Source of the DNA: Acinetobacter defluvii
GTDB taxonomy: Bacteria; Pseudomonadota; Gammaproteobacteria; Pseudomonadales; Moraxellaceae
Length of the DNA stretch: 64,000 nucleotides
Assembly (NCBI RefSeq): GCF_001704615.3
Contig: NZ_CP029397.2
Location: 1,922,001 to 1,986,000 of the forward strand
Direction of reading: 5' to 3'
The notes under the pieces are model-generated. The model saw nothing but the letters and a program-made list of their open reading frames with translations, was not told the DNA's origin and searched no databases. The first letter of the stretch is position 1. Every line of letters starts with the position of its first letter. Below, piece by piece: positions 1 through 9,515 of the stretch. The translations under genes and the position numbers were made by a program.

Positions 1-39
1 GACAAAAACTTAGACGATAAAAGTTATCAACCGCAATAA
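1..39 (+). CDS. 3' end of an unidentified upstream gene (partial)
   Basis: Frame 1 is open from the left edge and reads DKNLDDKSYQPQ before a TAA stop. A rho-independent terminator starts 14 bases after the stop, as expected for the end of a plus-strand gene. Only twelve residues are visible, so the product cannot be named. It could also be a chance open frame. Confidence 0.35.
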   Translation, partial: DKNLDDKSYQPQ

Positions 40-52
40 AGTCTAGTGATTT

Positions 53-80
53 AAAAGCCAATCACATAATTGGCTTTTTT
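53..80 (+). terminator. Rho-independent terminator
   Basis: AAAGCCAAT and ATTGGCTTT form a perfect stem round a short A/T loop, followed by a run of T. It fits termination of the plus-strand gene ending at 39. Confidence 0.75.
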
Positions 81-116
81 ATTGCTTTTACTTTTTGAAT
101 CATCAATGATTTATAA

Positions 117-145
117 AAAAAGAGCGCAAAATGTGCGCTCTTTTT
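117..145 (-). terminator. Terminator of hfq (bidirectional stem)
   Basis: AAAAGAGCGC and GCGCTCTTTT form a strong G+C-rich stem with a 7-base loop. Read on the minus strand it is followed by a long T tract and lies 19 bases past the hfq stop. T residues on the other side mean it could also stop plus-strand transcription. Confidence 0.8.
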
Positions 146-163
146 AAATCGTTAAAATCAGTA

Positions 164-685
164 TTAACGATTATTTTCATCATCTTGTGTATCTTCAAAC
201 TTAGTTTCAGCTTCGAAACCAGAGCTTGATTGACCACCGAAGCCACCTTGACCACCGAAGCCACCTTGACCACCGAAGCCACCTTGGCCACCAAAGCCGC
301 CTTGATTACCACCAAAGCCACCTTGACCACCAAAGCCGCCTTGACCACCAAAGCCGCCTTGATTACCACCAAAGCCGCCTTGATTACCACCAAAACCACC
401 TTGGTTACCACCAAAGCCACCTTGACCGCCAAAGCCACCCGTAGTTTGACCAGCCGCACCTGCTGGAGCACCTGCTGGACGTGGATTACGTGCAGGAACT
501 ACAGTAGAAATTGCATGCTTATAAACCATTTGGCTTACTGTGTTTTTTAATAACACTACATATTGGTCAAACGATTCAATATGACCTTGTAGCTTAATAC
601 CGTTTACAAGAAAGATAGAAACTGGAATGCGTTCTTTACGGAGAGAATTTAAGAACGGATCTTGTAAAGTTTGACCTTTAGACAT
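164..685 (-). CDS. hfq: RNA chaperone Hfq with extended Gly-rich tail
   Basis: Hfq is the hexameric Sm-like chaperone that pairs small RNAs with mRNAs. Residues 1-67 are a canonical Hfq core: the Sm1 region holds [32 protein letters not shown] and the Sm2 signature YKHAIST follows. From about residue 75 the protein becomes a repeat of [12 protein letters not shown] units, then ends in an acidic tail ([15 protein letters not shown]). The 173-residue length is far above the roughly 100 residues of the E. coli protein and is typical of Acinetobacter/Moraxella Hfq. The ATG at 685 is preceded by GGAG at good distance; a TTG four codons upstream is less likely. It lies just downstream of miaA, the classical miaA-hfq order. 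Confidence 0.97.
   Translation of the reverse strand: MSKGQTLQDPFLNSLRKERIPVSIFLVNGIKLQGHIESFDQYVVLLKNTVSQMVYKHAISTVVPARNPRPAGAPAGAAGQTTGGFGGQGGFGGNQGGFGGNQGGFGGNQGGFGGQGGFGGQGGFGGNQGGFGGQGGFGGQGGFGGQGGFGGQSSSGFEAETKFEDTQDDENNR
232..438 (-). repeat. In-frame tandem repeat encoding the Hfq GGFGGQ/N tail
   Basis: About a dozen near-identical 15-18-base units (CCACCTTG[G/A]CCACC...) lie in a row inside hfq and encode GGFGGQ or GGNQGGF steps. Unit number could change by replication slippage without breaking the frame, so tail length may vary between strains. Confidence 0.85.
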
Positions 686-776
686 TTTATACTCCAAAAA
701 ATTTTAAAAATCAGCGCAAAAACTATCTTTATTTTTCAATTAAAATTTATAAAAAAGATAGTAGGTAAATTTTGCT

Positions 777-1721
777 TTATCCATATAAGTTTCGCAAGTC
801 TTCTTGCGCTTGCTTTATAGTCAAATAGGTTTTAAATTGGTGGGATTCTTGCAAAGATCTCAACCAAGTGTATTGACGTTTTGCTAATTGTCGTGTCGCG
901 TATAACGCTTTATCCTCCATTTCTTGCTTACTTTTAAGACTTCTGTCACTGTTTTTTAGATAATCTAAGGCTTGACGATAGCCAACAGAGCGAGCTGAAG
1001 GTAAATTATCATTTAGATCATATTTTTCAATCAAATTCTCAACCTCATTCAAAAATCCGATTTTCCACATATTTTTTAAACGATGTTCGATTCTTTGATG
1101 TAATTCTACCCGATCAGGTAATAAAGCATAATTATAAAAACTGTAACGGTATGCAACATTTTTAGGTTGTTCTGCTTGTAGTTTTGTAATCGGTTGCCCT
1201 GTTAATTTATAAACTTCCAAAGCACGAATAATACGCTGTTTATCACTGACTTTAAATTTTTCACCTGCGAGCGGATCAACTGTTTTTAATTCCTCATACA
1301 CAGCTTGCCAACCTTCAGACTCACCTTTTGCCTCGATTTCTGCACGCACAGCATAATCAGCACTCGGTAAGTTTGAAGATAAGCCTTCCAGCAATGCTTT
1401 GAAATAAAGCATCGTTCCACCCACCAATACAGGCATTTTGCCACGTGCATGTATTTGCTCAACTAAGTTACATGCATCTTCAACAAATTCTGCAGCAGAA
1501 TACACCTGTAAAGGGGTAATAAGATCAATTAAATGATGAGGATACTGCTGTTGTTCAGCTTTGTTGGGTTTTGCTGTTCCAATATCCATGTCTTGATACA
1601 CCAAAGCAGAATCTACCGAGATTAGCTCTACATCACCACGCTCATAGAGTTCACATGCCAAAGCAGTTTTACCACTTGCAGTAGGTCCCATTAAATTGAT
1701 AACAGGCAATTGATTTGACAT
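777..1721 (-). CDS. miaA: tRNA dimethylallyltransferase MiaA
   Basis: MiaA transfers a dimethylallyl group to the N6 of A37 in tRNAs that read UNN codons, the first step of ms2i6A synthesis. The P-loop GPTASGKT is at residues 12-19, followed by the family signatures [19 protein letters not shown] and [11 protein letters not shown]. The C-terminal [21 protein letters not shown] is the usual end of the family. Full length at 314 residues. I chose ATG 1721, which gives the usual N-terminus [23 protein letters not shown] at 1727 has slightly better spacing to the GAGGAG sequence and cannot be excluded. The gene follows mutL with a few bases of separation and precedes hfq. Confidence 0.96.
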   Translation of the reverse strand: MSNQLPVINLMGPTASGKTALACELYERGDVELISVDSALVYQDMDIGTAKPNKAEQQQYPHHLIDLITPLQVYSAAEFVEDACNLVEQIHARGKMPVLVGGTMLYFKALLEGLSSNLPSADYAVRAEIEAKGESEGWQAVYEELKTVDPLAGEKFKVSDKQRIIRALEVYKLTGQPITKLQAEQPKNVAYRYSFYNYALLPDRVELHQRIEHRLKNMWKIGFLNEVENLIEKYDLNDNLPSARSVGYRQALDYLKNSDRSLKSKQEMEDKALYATRQLAKRQYTWLRSLQESHQFKTYLTIKQAQEDLRNLYG

Positions 1722-1727
1722 GAACAA

Positions 1728-3740
1728 CTACTCTCCTCGAGCAAATAATTTATCTAATTGTGTCAATGGAAACGCACGCCAAGTCGGACGACCATGATTA
1801 CATTGACTGGCAAATTCGGTTTGTTCCATCTGACGAAGTAAAGCATTCATTTCAGATAAACTTAACATTCGATGGGCACGTACCGCACCATGACATGCCA
1901 TACCTGCCAAAATATGATCACGCTTTTGTTGTAGTGCTTGCGCTTCGTCATTTGGATCTAAATCATTCAATAATTCAGGGACAAGTGCGGCAAAATCAGC
2001 TTTATGCAAAATCGCAGGCACACCACGAACAATCACTTGTTCATCGCCATATTGGTCAATGTCTAAACCTAAGCGTTCTAATTGTGGCTTTAATTCTTCA
2101 ATTCGAGTTGCTTGCATACGGGTAATTGAGATCACTTTTGGAATCAACAATTGTTGTGATGTCCAAAACTCAGGTTTGTCCCACGCCATTTTCATTTGTT
2201 GCAACAAAATACGCTCATGTGCGGCATGCATATCGACAATGATCAAGCCTTCAGTATTTTGCGCCAAAATATAAATACCGTGTAACTGTGCGATTGCAAC
2301 GCCTAAAGGATATTCATCTATCTGCGCTACTTTAGCTGTATTTAATGCTGCAACGGATTGCTCAAATGAAGCTTGGTCAGACAAAGCTCCCTGCGCTTCA
2401 TCTTGATGAGAAACTTCACGTAAAGGCGCAAGATAACTTTTTAAAGCATTATTGAGTTGCTGCGTACCACGATATTGTTGTTGTGTCTGATAGTGCACAG
2501 TTTGTGGTTGATTGGAACTAAAATCAGTCAATGCCTCAGGTTCAGGTGAAGAATCATTACCATGTTGACTTCGACTATTTTCCTGTGACATTTGTGGTGT
2601 AGCTGTAATATCTCGATGCAATTGAAATTGTTCTTGATAACGAGGCTGAACTGTTTGACTCTCCTGTTGGGTTTGCTCAACTTTCATGGCACTGGATAGA
2701 TCAGACGTTGCTGTTTGAAATTGTGCTAAGGTTTCTTTGGCAAAATGGCGCACAAACTCATGGACTTCTCGTTGATTTAGAAAACGAATTTCATGTTTAG
2801 TTGGATGTACATTAACATCAATATTTTCAGGATCAACTTCTAAAAATAACAAATATGCTGCGTGCTGATGTCCATGCAAAATACCGTCATATGCCATACG
2901 CAGTGCATGTGAAATGGTTTTATCTTTGACAATCCGCCCATTCACATAAACATACTGTAAATCTGCTTGTGCACGGGCATCGGATGGATGCCCCAACCAA
3001 CCTGACAAATGCATGCTAATACTATCTGCATCGATCCAATACGCATTTTCAGTGAATTGACGACCTAAGAGCTGTTGCACACGCTGAAAACGTAATTCAC
3101 CGCTGTCCGCAATCGGAAGATTCAAGCGAATATTCTCGTTATGTTCTAACACAAAACGGATATCAAAATGGGTTAAAGCCAAACGTCGAACAATTTCTTC
3201 AATATGACCAAACTCAGTATTGGGTTTCTTTAAAAACTTACGCCGTGCAGGCACATTAAAAAATAAATCCTGTACTCGAATATGCGTTCCTTTTTGAGCA
3301 GCTACCGCTTGAATTTCTTGGTGATCAAATGCCGTACCATTCACTTCAACTTGATAACCTACACCGGACTCATCTTGACTACTGCTTAGCGTCAGACGTG
3401 AAACAGCAGCAATCGAAGCCAACGCTTCACCTCGAAAGCCCAAACTCACAATAGCATGTAAATCATCTGCGGTTTGAATTTTACTGGTTGCATGTCTGGT
3501 TACAGAAAGCGCTAAATCTTCAGGATGAATGCCTTGTCCATTATCAATAATTTCTATCAAAGTACTGCCACCATTGGCTATTCTGACAATGAGCTCAGTT
3601 GCACCCGCATCAATTGAGTTTTCTAATAATTCTTTGACCACAGAAGATGGGCGCTCAATCACCTCTCCTGCTGCGATCTGATTGGCAAGTGCTGGTTGTA
3701 AAGTATGAATTCTTTTTTGGCTTAATTCTACTGTCGACAT
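1728..3740 (-). CDS. mutL: DNA mismatch repair protein MutL
   Basis: MutL links MutS mismatch recognition to downstream excision. The N-terminal GHKL ATPase carries ELLENSIDAGATELIV, DNGQGI and GFRGEALASIA. A Q-rich linker of about 130 residues follows, then the C-terminal dimerisation domain. A sequence resembling the endonuclease motif DQHA(X)2E(X)4E is present as DMHAAHERILLQ, with the last Glu replaced by Gln, so nicking activity is doubtful. Full length at 670 residues. It lies between tsaE and miaA on the same strand with very short gaps, indicating one transcription unit. Confidence 0.96.
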   Translation of the reverse strand: MSTVELSQKRIHTLQPALANQIAAGEVIERPSSVVKELLENSIDAGATELIVRIANGGSTLIEIIDNGQGIHPEDLALSVTRHATSKIQTADDLHAIVSLGFRGEALASIAAVSRLTLSSSQDESGVGYQVEVNGTAFDHQEIQAVAAQKGTHIRVQDLFFNVPARRKFLKKPNTEFGHIEEIVRRLALTHFDIRFVLEHNENIRLNLPIADSGELRFQRVQQLLGRQFTENAYWIDADSISMHLSGWLGHPSDARAQADLQYVYVNGRIVKDKTISHALRMAYDGILHGHQHAAYLLFLEVDPENIDVNVHPTKHEIRFLNQREVHEFVRHFAKETLAQFQTATSDLSSAMKVEQTQQESQTVQPRYQEQFQLHRDITATPQMSQENSRSQHGNDSSPEPEALTDFSSNQPQTVHYQTQQQYRGTQQLNNALKSYLAPLREVSHQDEAQGALSDQASFEQSVAALNTAKVAQIDEYPLGVAIAQLHGIYILAQNTEGLIIVDMHAAHERILLQQMKMAWDKPEFWTSQQLLIPKVISITRMQATRIEELKPQLERLGLDIDQYGDEQVIVRGVPAILHKADFAALVPELLNDLDPNDEAQALQQKRDHILAGMACHGAVRAHRMLSLSEMNALLRQMEQTEFASQCNHGRPTWRAFPLTQLDKLFARGE

Positions 3741-3748
3741 GCCAAAAC

Positions 3749-4219
3749 CTATGCGTAATTTTCCTGTAATTGGGTATAAAGTGCTACATCATTTAACTCA
3801 ATGATGACCTCTCGCATCTCTTCAGTATCAGTTTTTAAAATATTTAAAATCATATCCGCTTGTGGGATTTCATCTCCACCTTTAGAGGGCCATTCAAATA
3901 AAAATAAAGCATTTTCAATATCTAAATAATCACGAATTCCCATTAACTCAAGTTCGTAAGGATCATTTAGACGATATAAATCAAAATGAAAAACTTCTTT
4001 TCCTTGAATTTTATAAGGTTCAACTAAGGTATAGGTTGGACTTTTTACAGCCCCTTGATGTCCCAACTGTTGTAACCAATAACGCGTTAATGTGGTTTTA
4101 CCTGCACCCAAATCACCAATCAAATAAATTACACCTTGAGCAAAGTTTTGCGCCAAAATACGGGCTAACTTTTGAGTATCTTGTTCATTGCTGAGGCTGA
4201 GTTTAAATGAATATTGCAT
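3749..4219 (-). CDS. tsaE: tRNA threonylcarbamoyladenosine ATPase TsaE
   Basis: TsaE is the ATPase of the TsaBDE complex that makes t6A37 in ANN-decoding tRNAs. The P-loop GDLGAGKTT is at residues 35-43, and the family motifs SPTYTLVEPY, HFDLYRL and FLFEWPSKG follow. ATG 4219 gives MQYSFKLSLSNEQDT, the normal family start at 156 residues. A GTG at 4234 would add five residues, and neither start has a clear Shine-Dalgarno sequence. It is the first gene of the tsaE-mutL-miaA-hfq run, and a hairpin separates it from the iac operon upstream. Confidence 0.93.
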   Translation of the reverse strand: MQYSFKLSLSNEQDTQKLARILAQNFAQGVIYLIGDLGAGKTTLTRYWLQQLGHQGAVKSPTYTLVEPYKIQGKEVFHFDLYRLNDPYELELMGIRDYLDIENALFLFEWPSKGGDEIPQADMILNILKTDTEEMREVIIELNDVALYTQLQENYA

Positions 4220-4380
4220 AAATCGAGACAACACGGTAAAAGCAGTGCTTCATGATAACATTACATCGCTTTCAATGTAAAAACTGATGTAAGCACTTAT
4301 TTTTATATTTCTCAAATATCTCATCGCTGACTATCATACAATCCCAAACAAACCAGCTTCTTTGTTTTACAAAATAAATT

Positions 4381-4407
4381 ACCGATATACCATTTTGATA
4401 TATCGGT
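4381..4407 (-). terminator. Probable terminator of the iac operon
   Basis: ACCGATATA and TATATCGGT form a perfect 9-bp stem 8 bases after the iacG stop. The minus-strand T tract is interrupted (AATTTATTTT), so termination may be partial. Confidence 0.55.
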
Positions 4408-4414
4408 TTGATAC

Positions 4415-5410
<996 letters not shown>

Positions 5411-5432
5411 TTAATATTAAAAAATAAATGTC

Positions 5433-6386
5433 TTAAATATCGAGTACCAATCGCGCTGATTTAGATCGTGAACAGCACACTAAAATTTGTTCATTACTGG
5501 CTTTTTCTTCATCAGTAAAATAGACATCACGATGATCAGGCTCGCCTTCAATCACATCACACATACATGTTCCACAGACACCCTGTTCACATGACATTTC
5601 AATTTCAATGCCTTCACGTGCCAATGCTTGTAAAATGGTTTCTTCGGCATCCACCATGATAATTTTACCGCTTTGTTGTGCCACCACTTCAAAAGCATTA
5701 CCACCTGTTTCCACATCTACTTGGAAATATTCTTTATGAATTTGACTGTCTGGGAAATGTTGCGTTGTCGCTAAATTAATCACCCAATCCATAAACCCAT
5801 TTGGACCACAGGTATAGATGTGACTCTCTGCATCAATATCTTGTATTGCAGCTTCAAAGAACTCACGATGACTTGCACCTTCTGATTTAAAATGAAACGT
5901 TGTAAATGCTGCAAGTTCACCATTTTTAATTTCATCTACAAAAGCACAACGCTCAGGACTCGCACCACAATAATGCAACTCAAAGGATGCCCCATCTTGT
6001 GCCAACTGATACGCCATCGTGATCAATGGCGTAATACCTATGCCACCACCAATCAACACTGAATGTTTAGCTTTAACCAATGGAAATAGATTTTTAGGTT
6101 CACTGACCTGAATTGTCATACCCTCTTTTAAATCATCAAATGCCGAAAATGAACCGCCACGGGACTCAGGATCACGTAAAATACCCAAACGGAAAACACC
6201 TTGATGTTTTGGGTTCTGGCACAATGAATACTGGCGTACCATGCCATTGGGCAAATGTACATCAATATGCGCGCCTGCTTCAATTTTAGGTAATATTGTC
6301 GATGTTGCAGATTCAAACTCCATGACTGCAATATTTTCACCTTCGACATGGCGATTTTTAACCACAACATGATAAAGTGTTGTCAT
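5433..6386 (-). CDS. iacF: Rieske dioxygenase reductase, VanB/phthalate-reductase type (IacF)
   Basis: Electron-transfer partner for the ring-hydroxylating dioxygenase IacCD, passing electrons from NADH through flavin to a plant-type 2Fe-2S centre. The order is flavin domain (RQYSLCQNP), NAD domain (IGGGIGITP, YTCGPNGFMDWV) and C-terminal 2Fe-2S domain. Cys266, Cys271, Cys274 (CEQGVCGTC) and a Cys in ILVCCSR near 304 are the cluster ligands. Length 317 is normal for class IA reductases. AGGGAGAAG precedes the ATG. It lies between the SDR gene and the flavin reductase gene, as in iac clusters. Confidence 0.87.
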   Translation of the reverse strand: MTTLYHVVVKNRHVEGENIAVMEFESATSTILPKIEAGAHIDVHLPNGMVRQYSLCQNPKHQGVFRLGILRDPESRGGSFSAFDDLKEGMTIQVSEPKNLFPLVKAKHSVLIGGGIGITPLITMAYQLAQDGASFELHYCGASPERCAFVDEIKNGELAAFTTFHFKSEGASHREFFEAAIQDIDAESHIYTCGPNGFMDWVINLATTQHFPDSQIHKEYFQVDVETGGNAFEVVAQQSGKIIMVDAEETILQALAREGIEIEMSCEQGVCGTCMCDVIEGEPDHRDVYFTDEEKASNEQILVCCSRSKSARLVLDI

Positions 6387-6420
6387 GATTCTTCTCCCTC
6401 TTATACGTTAAGTTGATCGC

Positions 6421-7158
6421 TTAACGCATAAATAATCCGCCATTAATGTCCCATGTTGCACCTGTGACAAATGCTGCATTTGGACTTGCCAATAATCCAC
6501 AGGTTTCTGCAATAAATTCCATACTGCCCAAAGCTTTCACAGGGATGTTTTGAATAAACTGTGCCATTTTTTCATCAGAAACGACACTATGTACAATCGG
6601 GGATTCCATCGGACCTGGCGCAACGGCATTCACAGTGACACCTTTGGCAGCAAATTCTTTGGCAAAAATTTTGGTCAAAGTCACAATTGCACCTTTTGTT
6701 GCCGCATAATGTGCGCCTGTTGCTGTACCACCATTTTGCCCCGCAAGTGATGCCATATTAATGATGCGCCCATAGCCTCTGTCTGCCATGTATTTGCCGA
6801 TGATTTGACACGCTTGGAATGTACCGCGTTGATTCACTTGTGTAATCCAGTCAAAATCTGCGGCAGTAATCTCTAAAACAGGCGTAGCTTTAGTGACCGT
6901 GGCATTGTTAACCAACACATCAAGTTTTGAGAATTTTTCATCAATCCACTGCACTGCGGTATGAAAGTCAGCTTCAACTGAAATATCCAGTTTAAGTGGA
7001 AACATATTGTCTGGATGCGGACTACGTGCCTTCGCATTTTCAGCCTTTTCTAATGTACTCGCAGATAGAATGACTTGATGACCTTGCGCTGCAAAATATT
7101 CTGCAATGACATTTCCTAAACCAGAGGCAGCACCTGTCACTAAAACAACCTGTTTCAT
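6421..7158 (-). CDS. iacE: Short-chain dehydrogenase/reductase (IacE)
   Basis: Classical SDR with the nucleotide-binding TGAASGLG at residues 8-15, NNA at 84-86, catalytic Ser137 (NMASLAG), Tyr151 and Lys155 (YAATK). IacE proteins are reported to act on early oxidised indole-acetate intermediates; that role is inferred here from position between the dioxygenase small subunit and the reductase genes. Length 245 is normal. The gap to the upstream gene is only 9 bases. Confidence 0.85.
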   Translation of the reverse strand: MKQVVLVTGAASGLGNVIAEYFAAQGHQVILSASTLEKAENAKARSPHPDNMFPLKLDISVEADFHTAVQWIDEKFSKLDVLVNNATVTKATPVLEITAADFDWITQVNQRGTFQACQIIGKYMADRGYGRIINMASLAGQNGGTATGAHYAATKGAIVTLTKIFAKEFAAKGVTVNAVAPGPMESPIVHSVVSDEKMAQFIQNIPVKALGSMEFIAETCGLLASPNAAFVTGATWDINGGLFMR

Positions 7159-7167
7159 TGTGTTCTC

Positions 7168-7653
7168 CTAGAGAATGTAGCTAATCCCTGCCAAAGTATC
7201 AGTAGAGTTGACTAAATTAATAATTTTACGATTAATTTTAAAGCCTTGCTCCGCATCACGCACCAAATGAAAGGTCACATCAGCCGTATAGTGCTTTAAG
7301 TTTTCCTTACGAAATTCACGTAAGTTCTGTGCACAGCGCAAGATAATTTCACCCTCTTCATCTTTAATCACACGAATGCGTGATACGCTACGTACCGTAT
7401 TGGCTTTGGGGGATGTTGAAATCGCTTCACCATTTTTCAAACGATCAACACGTAATTGACGCATGTGATGATTGTCATAGGCATAATTCAAATTATTTTC
7501 ATAATCGGTCAATGTTGGGTCAATCGGAATAATATAAACACCCTGCTCATCCCACAAATTCAACCAAGCTTCATGTTCTGAATGGTCTAACATATCTGCT
7601 TCTGCCCATACAAAAGCAGTCACTTCATTGAGTAAGTTTAAATCAATTTTCAT
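7168..7653 (-). CDS. iacD: Aromatic-ring-hydroxylating dioxygenase, beta subunit (IacD)
   Basis: Small subunit of a three-component Rieske dioxygenase, with the cystatin-like alpha+beta fold of the BenB/NagH family. Typical features are AFVWAEADMLDHSEHEAWLNLW at the start, YDNHHMRQLRVDRL in the middle and the conserved KINRKIINLVNSTDTL near the end. It has no metal ligands of its own and helps assemble the catalytic alpha subunit encoded 10 bases upstream. Length 161 is standard. Confidence 0.87.
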   Translation of the reverse strand: MKIDLNLLNEVTAFVWAEADMLDHSEHEAWLNLWDEQGVYIIPIDPTLTDYENNLNYAYDNHHMRQLRVDRLKNGEAISTSPKANTVRSVSRIRVIKDEEGEIILRCAQNLREFRKENLKHYTADVTFHLVRDAEQGFKINRKIINLVNSTDTLAGISYIL

Positions 7654-7663
7654 AGCATTCTCC

Positions 7664-8941
7664 TTAAGCCGTCATCAACTTTTTCCACTGCTGATAAGCA
7701 GCACGCATCCCTGTTTCTGCACTGACATCACTTTTTAAGCCATCTTCGGTTTTGACTTCACCCGGTAAGCCACGATTGAGCATGATCCATAAATCATCAC
7801 CTGCACTCGCACCTTTTTGTACACGTTCCCATGCTTCCGCATCATCAGGCGTCCCAAAACCAAACGGACCTTGGAAATGTTCATGTAAACGTAAGCGGTA
7901 TTGATTGGCAATTTGTGGACCACCATCCATCGTAATCACAGAATGGTGAATTTCAGTTTTTTCTACCGAAATTGGTTGCATCACACGGAAGAACGCCATA
8001 GAACACGCAATATTTGGGAAAATATTTAAGTTAAAGCCTGAACCACCAACAGCCCGAACAATACGGCGTACTTCAAGTTCAGCATGACCTTCGTCACGTA
8101 AGGCTTGTGCTAAATCTTCAAAACGTTTTTGAATTGGACGTTCCATCAGTTCTTCATCCAAATCAACCAATTCAGGAATCATGACCATGACACTATGACC
8201 GTTGCCCAAGTCTTCAACAAAGCCTGGTTGGTTTTCAAAGTTGAATAATTCTTCGGTTTTTTCATCAACTGAACTTAAGAAAGATTTGTGCACCAATGGG
8301 AAATGATACGCATCCGTGGTATTTTCCAACTGAATTTTCCAGTTGCCTGGGAATTTAAAGCGGTGCTCACCTAAGACTTTCACTGGATAACCTGCACCTT
8401 GTTTCATGAATAAATCAATCCACTTTTTCGCAGCACCCAAGAAGTCTTCTAGTGGTTCGATCTCATGATTAAATGAAGCGAAGATCATGCCGTTATATTC
8501 TTCAACACGCAGACTAATCATTGGTAATTCTGATTTATCTAAGCATTCACCATAACTTTCAGGGGATGGCACACCACGTAAACTGCCATCAAGTGCATAG
8601 CTCCAACCGTGATATGGACAAACGAAGCTATTGGTTTTACCTTTTTTATGTTCACAAACCGTCGCAGCACGGTGACGACAACGGTTTAATAACACATGAA
8701 CTTTCTTTTTGCGGTCACGTACCGCAACAACTGGTTGCTTACCAATATTCATGGTTTTATAACTGCCTGCATCTGGGATTTCACTGGCATGTGCCACCCA
8801 CACCCATGTTTTATAGAAGATTTTTTCCATTTCATCTTCAAAAATTGCTGGGTCTTTATACAGCGAAGTATGTGCACGATCGCTTTGTACTAATTCATTG
8901 TAATCACGATCAATGTCTTGCATTGGAATTAAACTATTCAT
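7664..8941 (-). CDS. iacC: Aromatic-ring-hydroxylating dioxygenase, alpha subunit (IacC)
   Basis: Catalytic Rieske oxygenase subunit. The 2Fe-2S ligands are Cys88, His90, Cys108 and His111 (CRHR...CPYHGW). The mononuclear iron site follows in the ENTTDAYHFPLVH stretch with His213 and His218, and Asp210 nearby as the bridging acid. The frame stays open upstream to 9115, but the real start is ATG 8941: it has AGGA at about 8 bases, begins MNSLIPMQDIDRDYNEL like relatives, and avoids overlapping iacI. In the Iac pathway this oxygenase is thought to act late, on the route to catechol. Confidence 0.88.
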   Translation of the reverse strand: MNSLIPMQDIDRDYNELVQSDRAHTSLYKDPAIFEDEMEKIFYKTWVWVAHASEIPDAGSYKTMNIGKQPVVAVRDRKKKVHVLLNRCRHRAATVCEHKKGKTNSFVCPYHGWSYALDGSLRGVPSPESYGECLDKSELPMISLRVEEYNGMIFASFNHEIEPLEDFLGAAKKWIDLFMKQGAGYPVKVLGEHRFKFPGNWKIQLENTTDAYHFPLVHKSFLSSVDEKTEELFNFENQPGFVEDLGNGHSVMVMIPELVDLDEELMERPIQKRFEDLAQALRDEGHAELEVRRIVRAVGGSGFNLNIFPNIACSMAFFRVMQPISVEKTEIHHSVITMDGGPQIANQYRLRLHEHFQGPFGFGTPDDAEAWERVQKGASAGDDLWIMLNRGLPGEVKTEDGLKSDVSAETGMRAAYQQWKKLMTA

Positions 8942-8972
8942 AAAAATGATCCTTTTTAAATTTTTCCTTGGT

Positions 8973-9500
8973 TTATTTCTGGTTCGGTACAGGCAGTTCG
9001 GCAGTACTGTTCCAATGTGATATAGGGCGACTAAAAATATTTTCAGTCTGAAAATGTTGAATTTTCCATGTGCCATCTGTTTGTTGCTGAAACCGCACCG
9101 TGAGTTTGGCTGCATTTAAATGGCTACGACCATCTCGAAAAGTCGAACTTTGTAACATCAGCCACGAGGTATCGGCTTGTTGCTGTTTTACATAGATTTG
9201 TTCTGAACTGACAAAATGCGCATTCAAAATAAAGTGCGAGTCTTGCTGCATATAGCTTTGAAACATTTTCCCAATCGCAAGACGACCTTCATAGCGCCCA
9301 AAAGAGGCTGCATATTTTTCGCCAACCCCTTCCCAAACTGCGTCATCAGCAAACAAATTCATCAACTCATTCAAGTCTGTGTGTGCATTTAAAGCATCAC
9401 AGATTTCCATATAACGGTTGATACAATTGCGGATCGCCGTTTCAGCTTCAAGCTTGGCAAGGCGTTCTAAGATGGCTGTCAAATCCATTTGTGCATTCAT
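8973..9500 (-). CDS. iacI: SnoaL/NTF2-like protein of the iac operon (probably IacI)
   Basis: 175-residue protein of the SnoaL-like, NTF2-fold superfamily: an N-terminal helix region (LAKLEAETAIRNCINRYMEICDAL), then DLNELMNLFADDAVWEG and a C-terminal sheet ending WKIQHFQTENIFSRP. Such folds often house small cyclases, hydrolases or hydratases. It fills the gap between iacA and iacC, where an iacI gene is found in Acinetobacter iac clusters. The name is assigned by position and fold only. The gene is 15 bases from iacA. Confidence 0.7.
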   Translation of the reverse strand: MNAQMDLTAILERLAKLEAETAIRNCINRYMEICDALNAHTDLNELMNLFADDAVWEGVGEKYAASFGRYEGRLAIGKMFQSYMQQDSHFILNAHFVSSEQIYVKQQQADTSWLMLQSSTFRDGRSHLNAAKLTVRFQQQTDGTWKIQHFQTENIFSRPISHWNSTAELPVPNQK

Positions 9501-9515
9501 CTTTTCTATTTTCTC

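Noticed and set aside
226..550. Plus-strand open frames rich in His/Ser/Asp or Thr/Ala repeats
   Set aside because: They are antisense readings of the hfq Gly-rich repeat; the periodic codons keep other frames open by chance.
8942..9115. N-terminal extension of the Rieske alpha subunit
   Set aside because: The frame is open, but it overlaps iacI, has no family-like sequence, and ATG 8941 has the better ribosome site.
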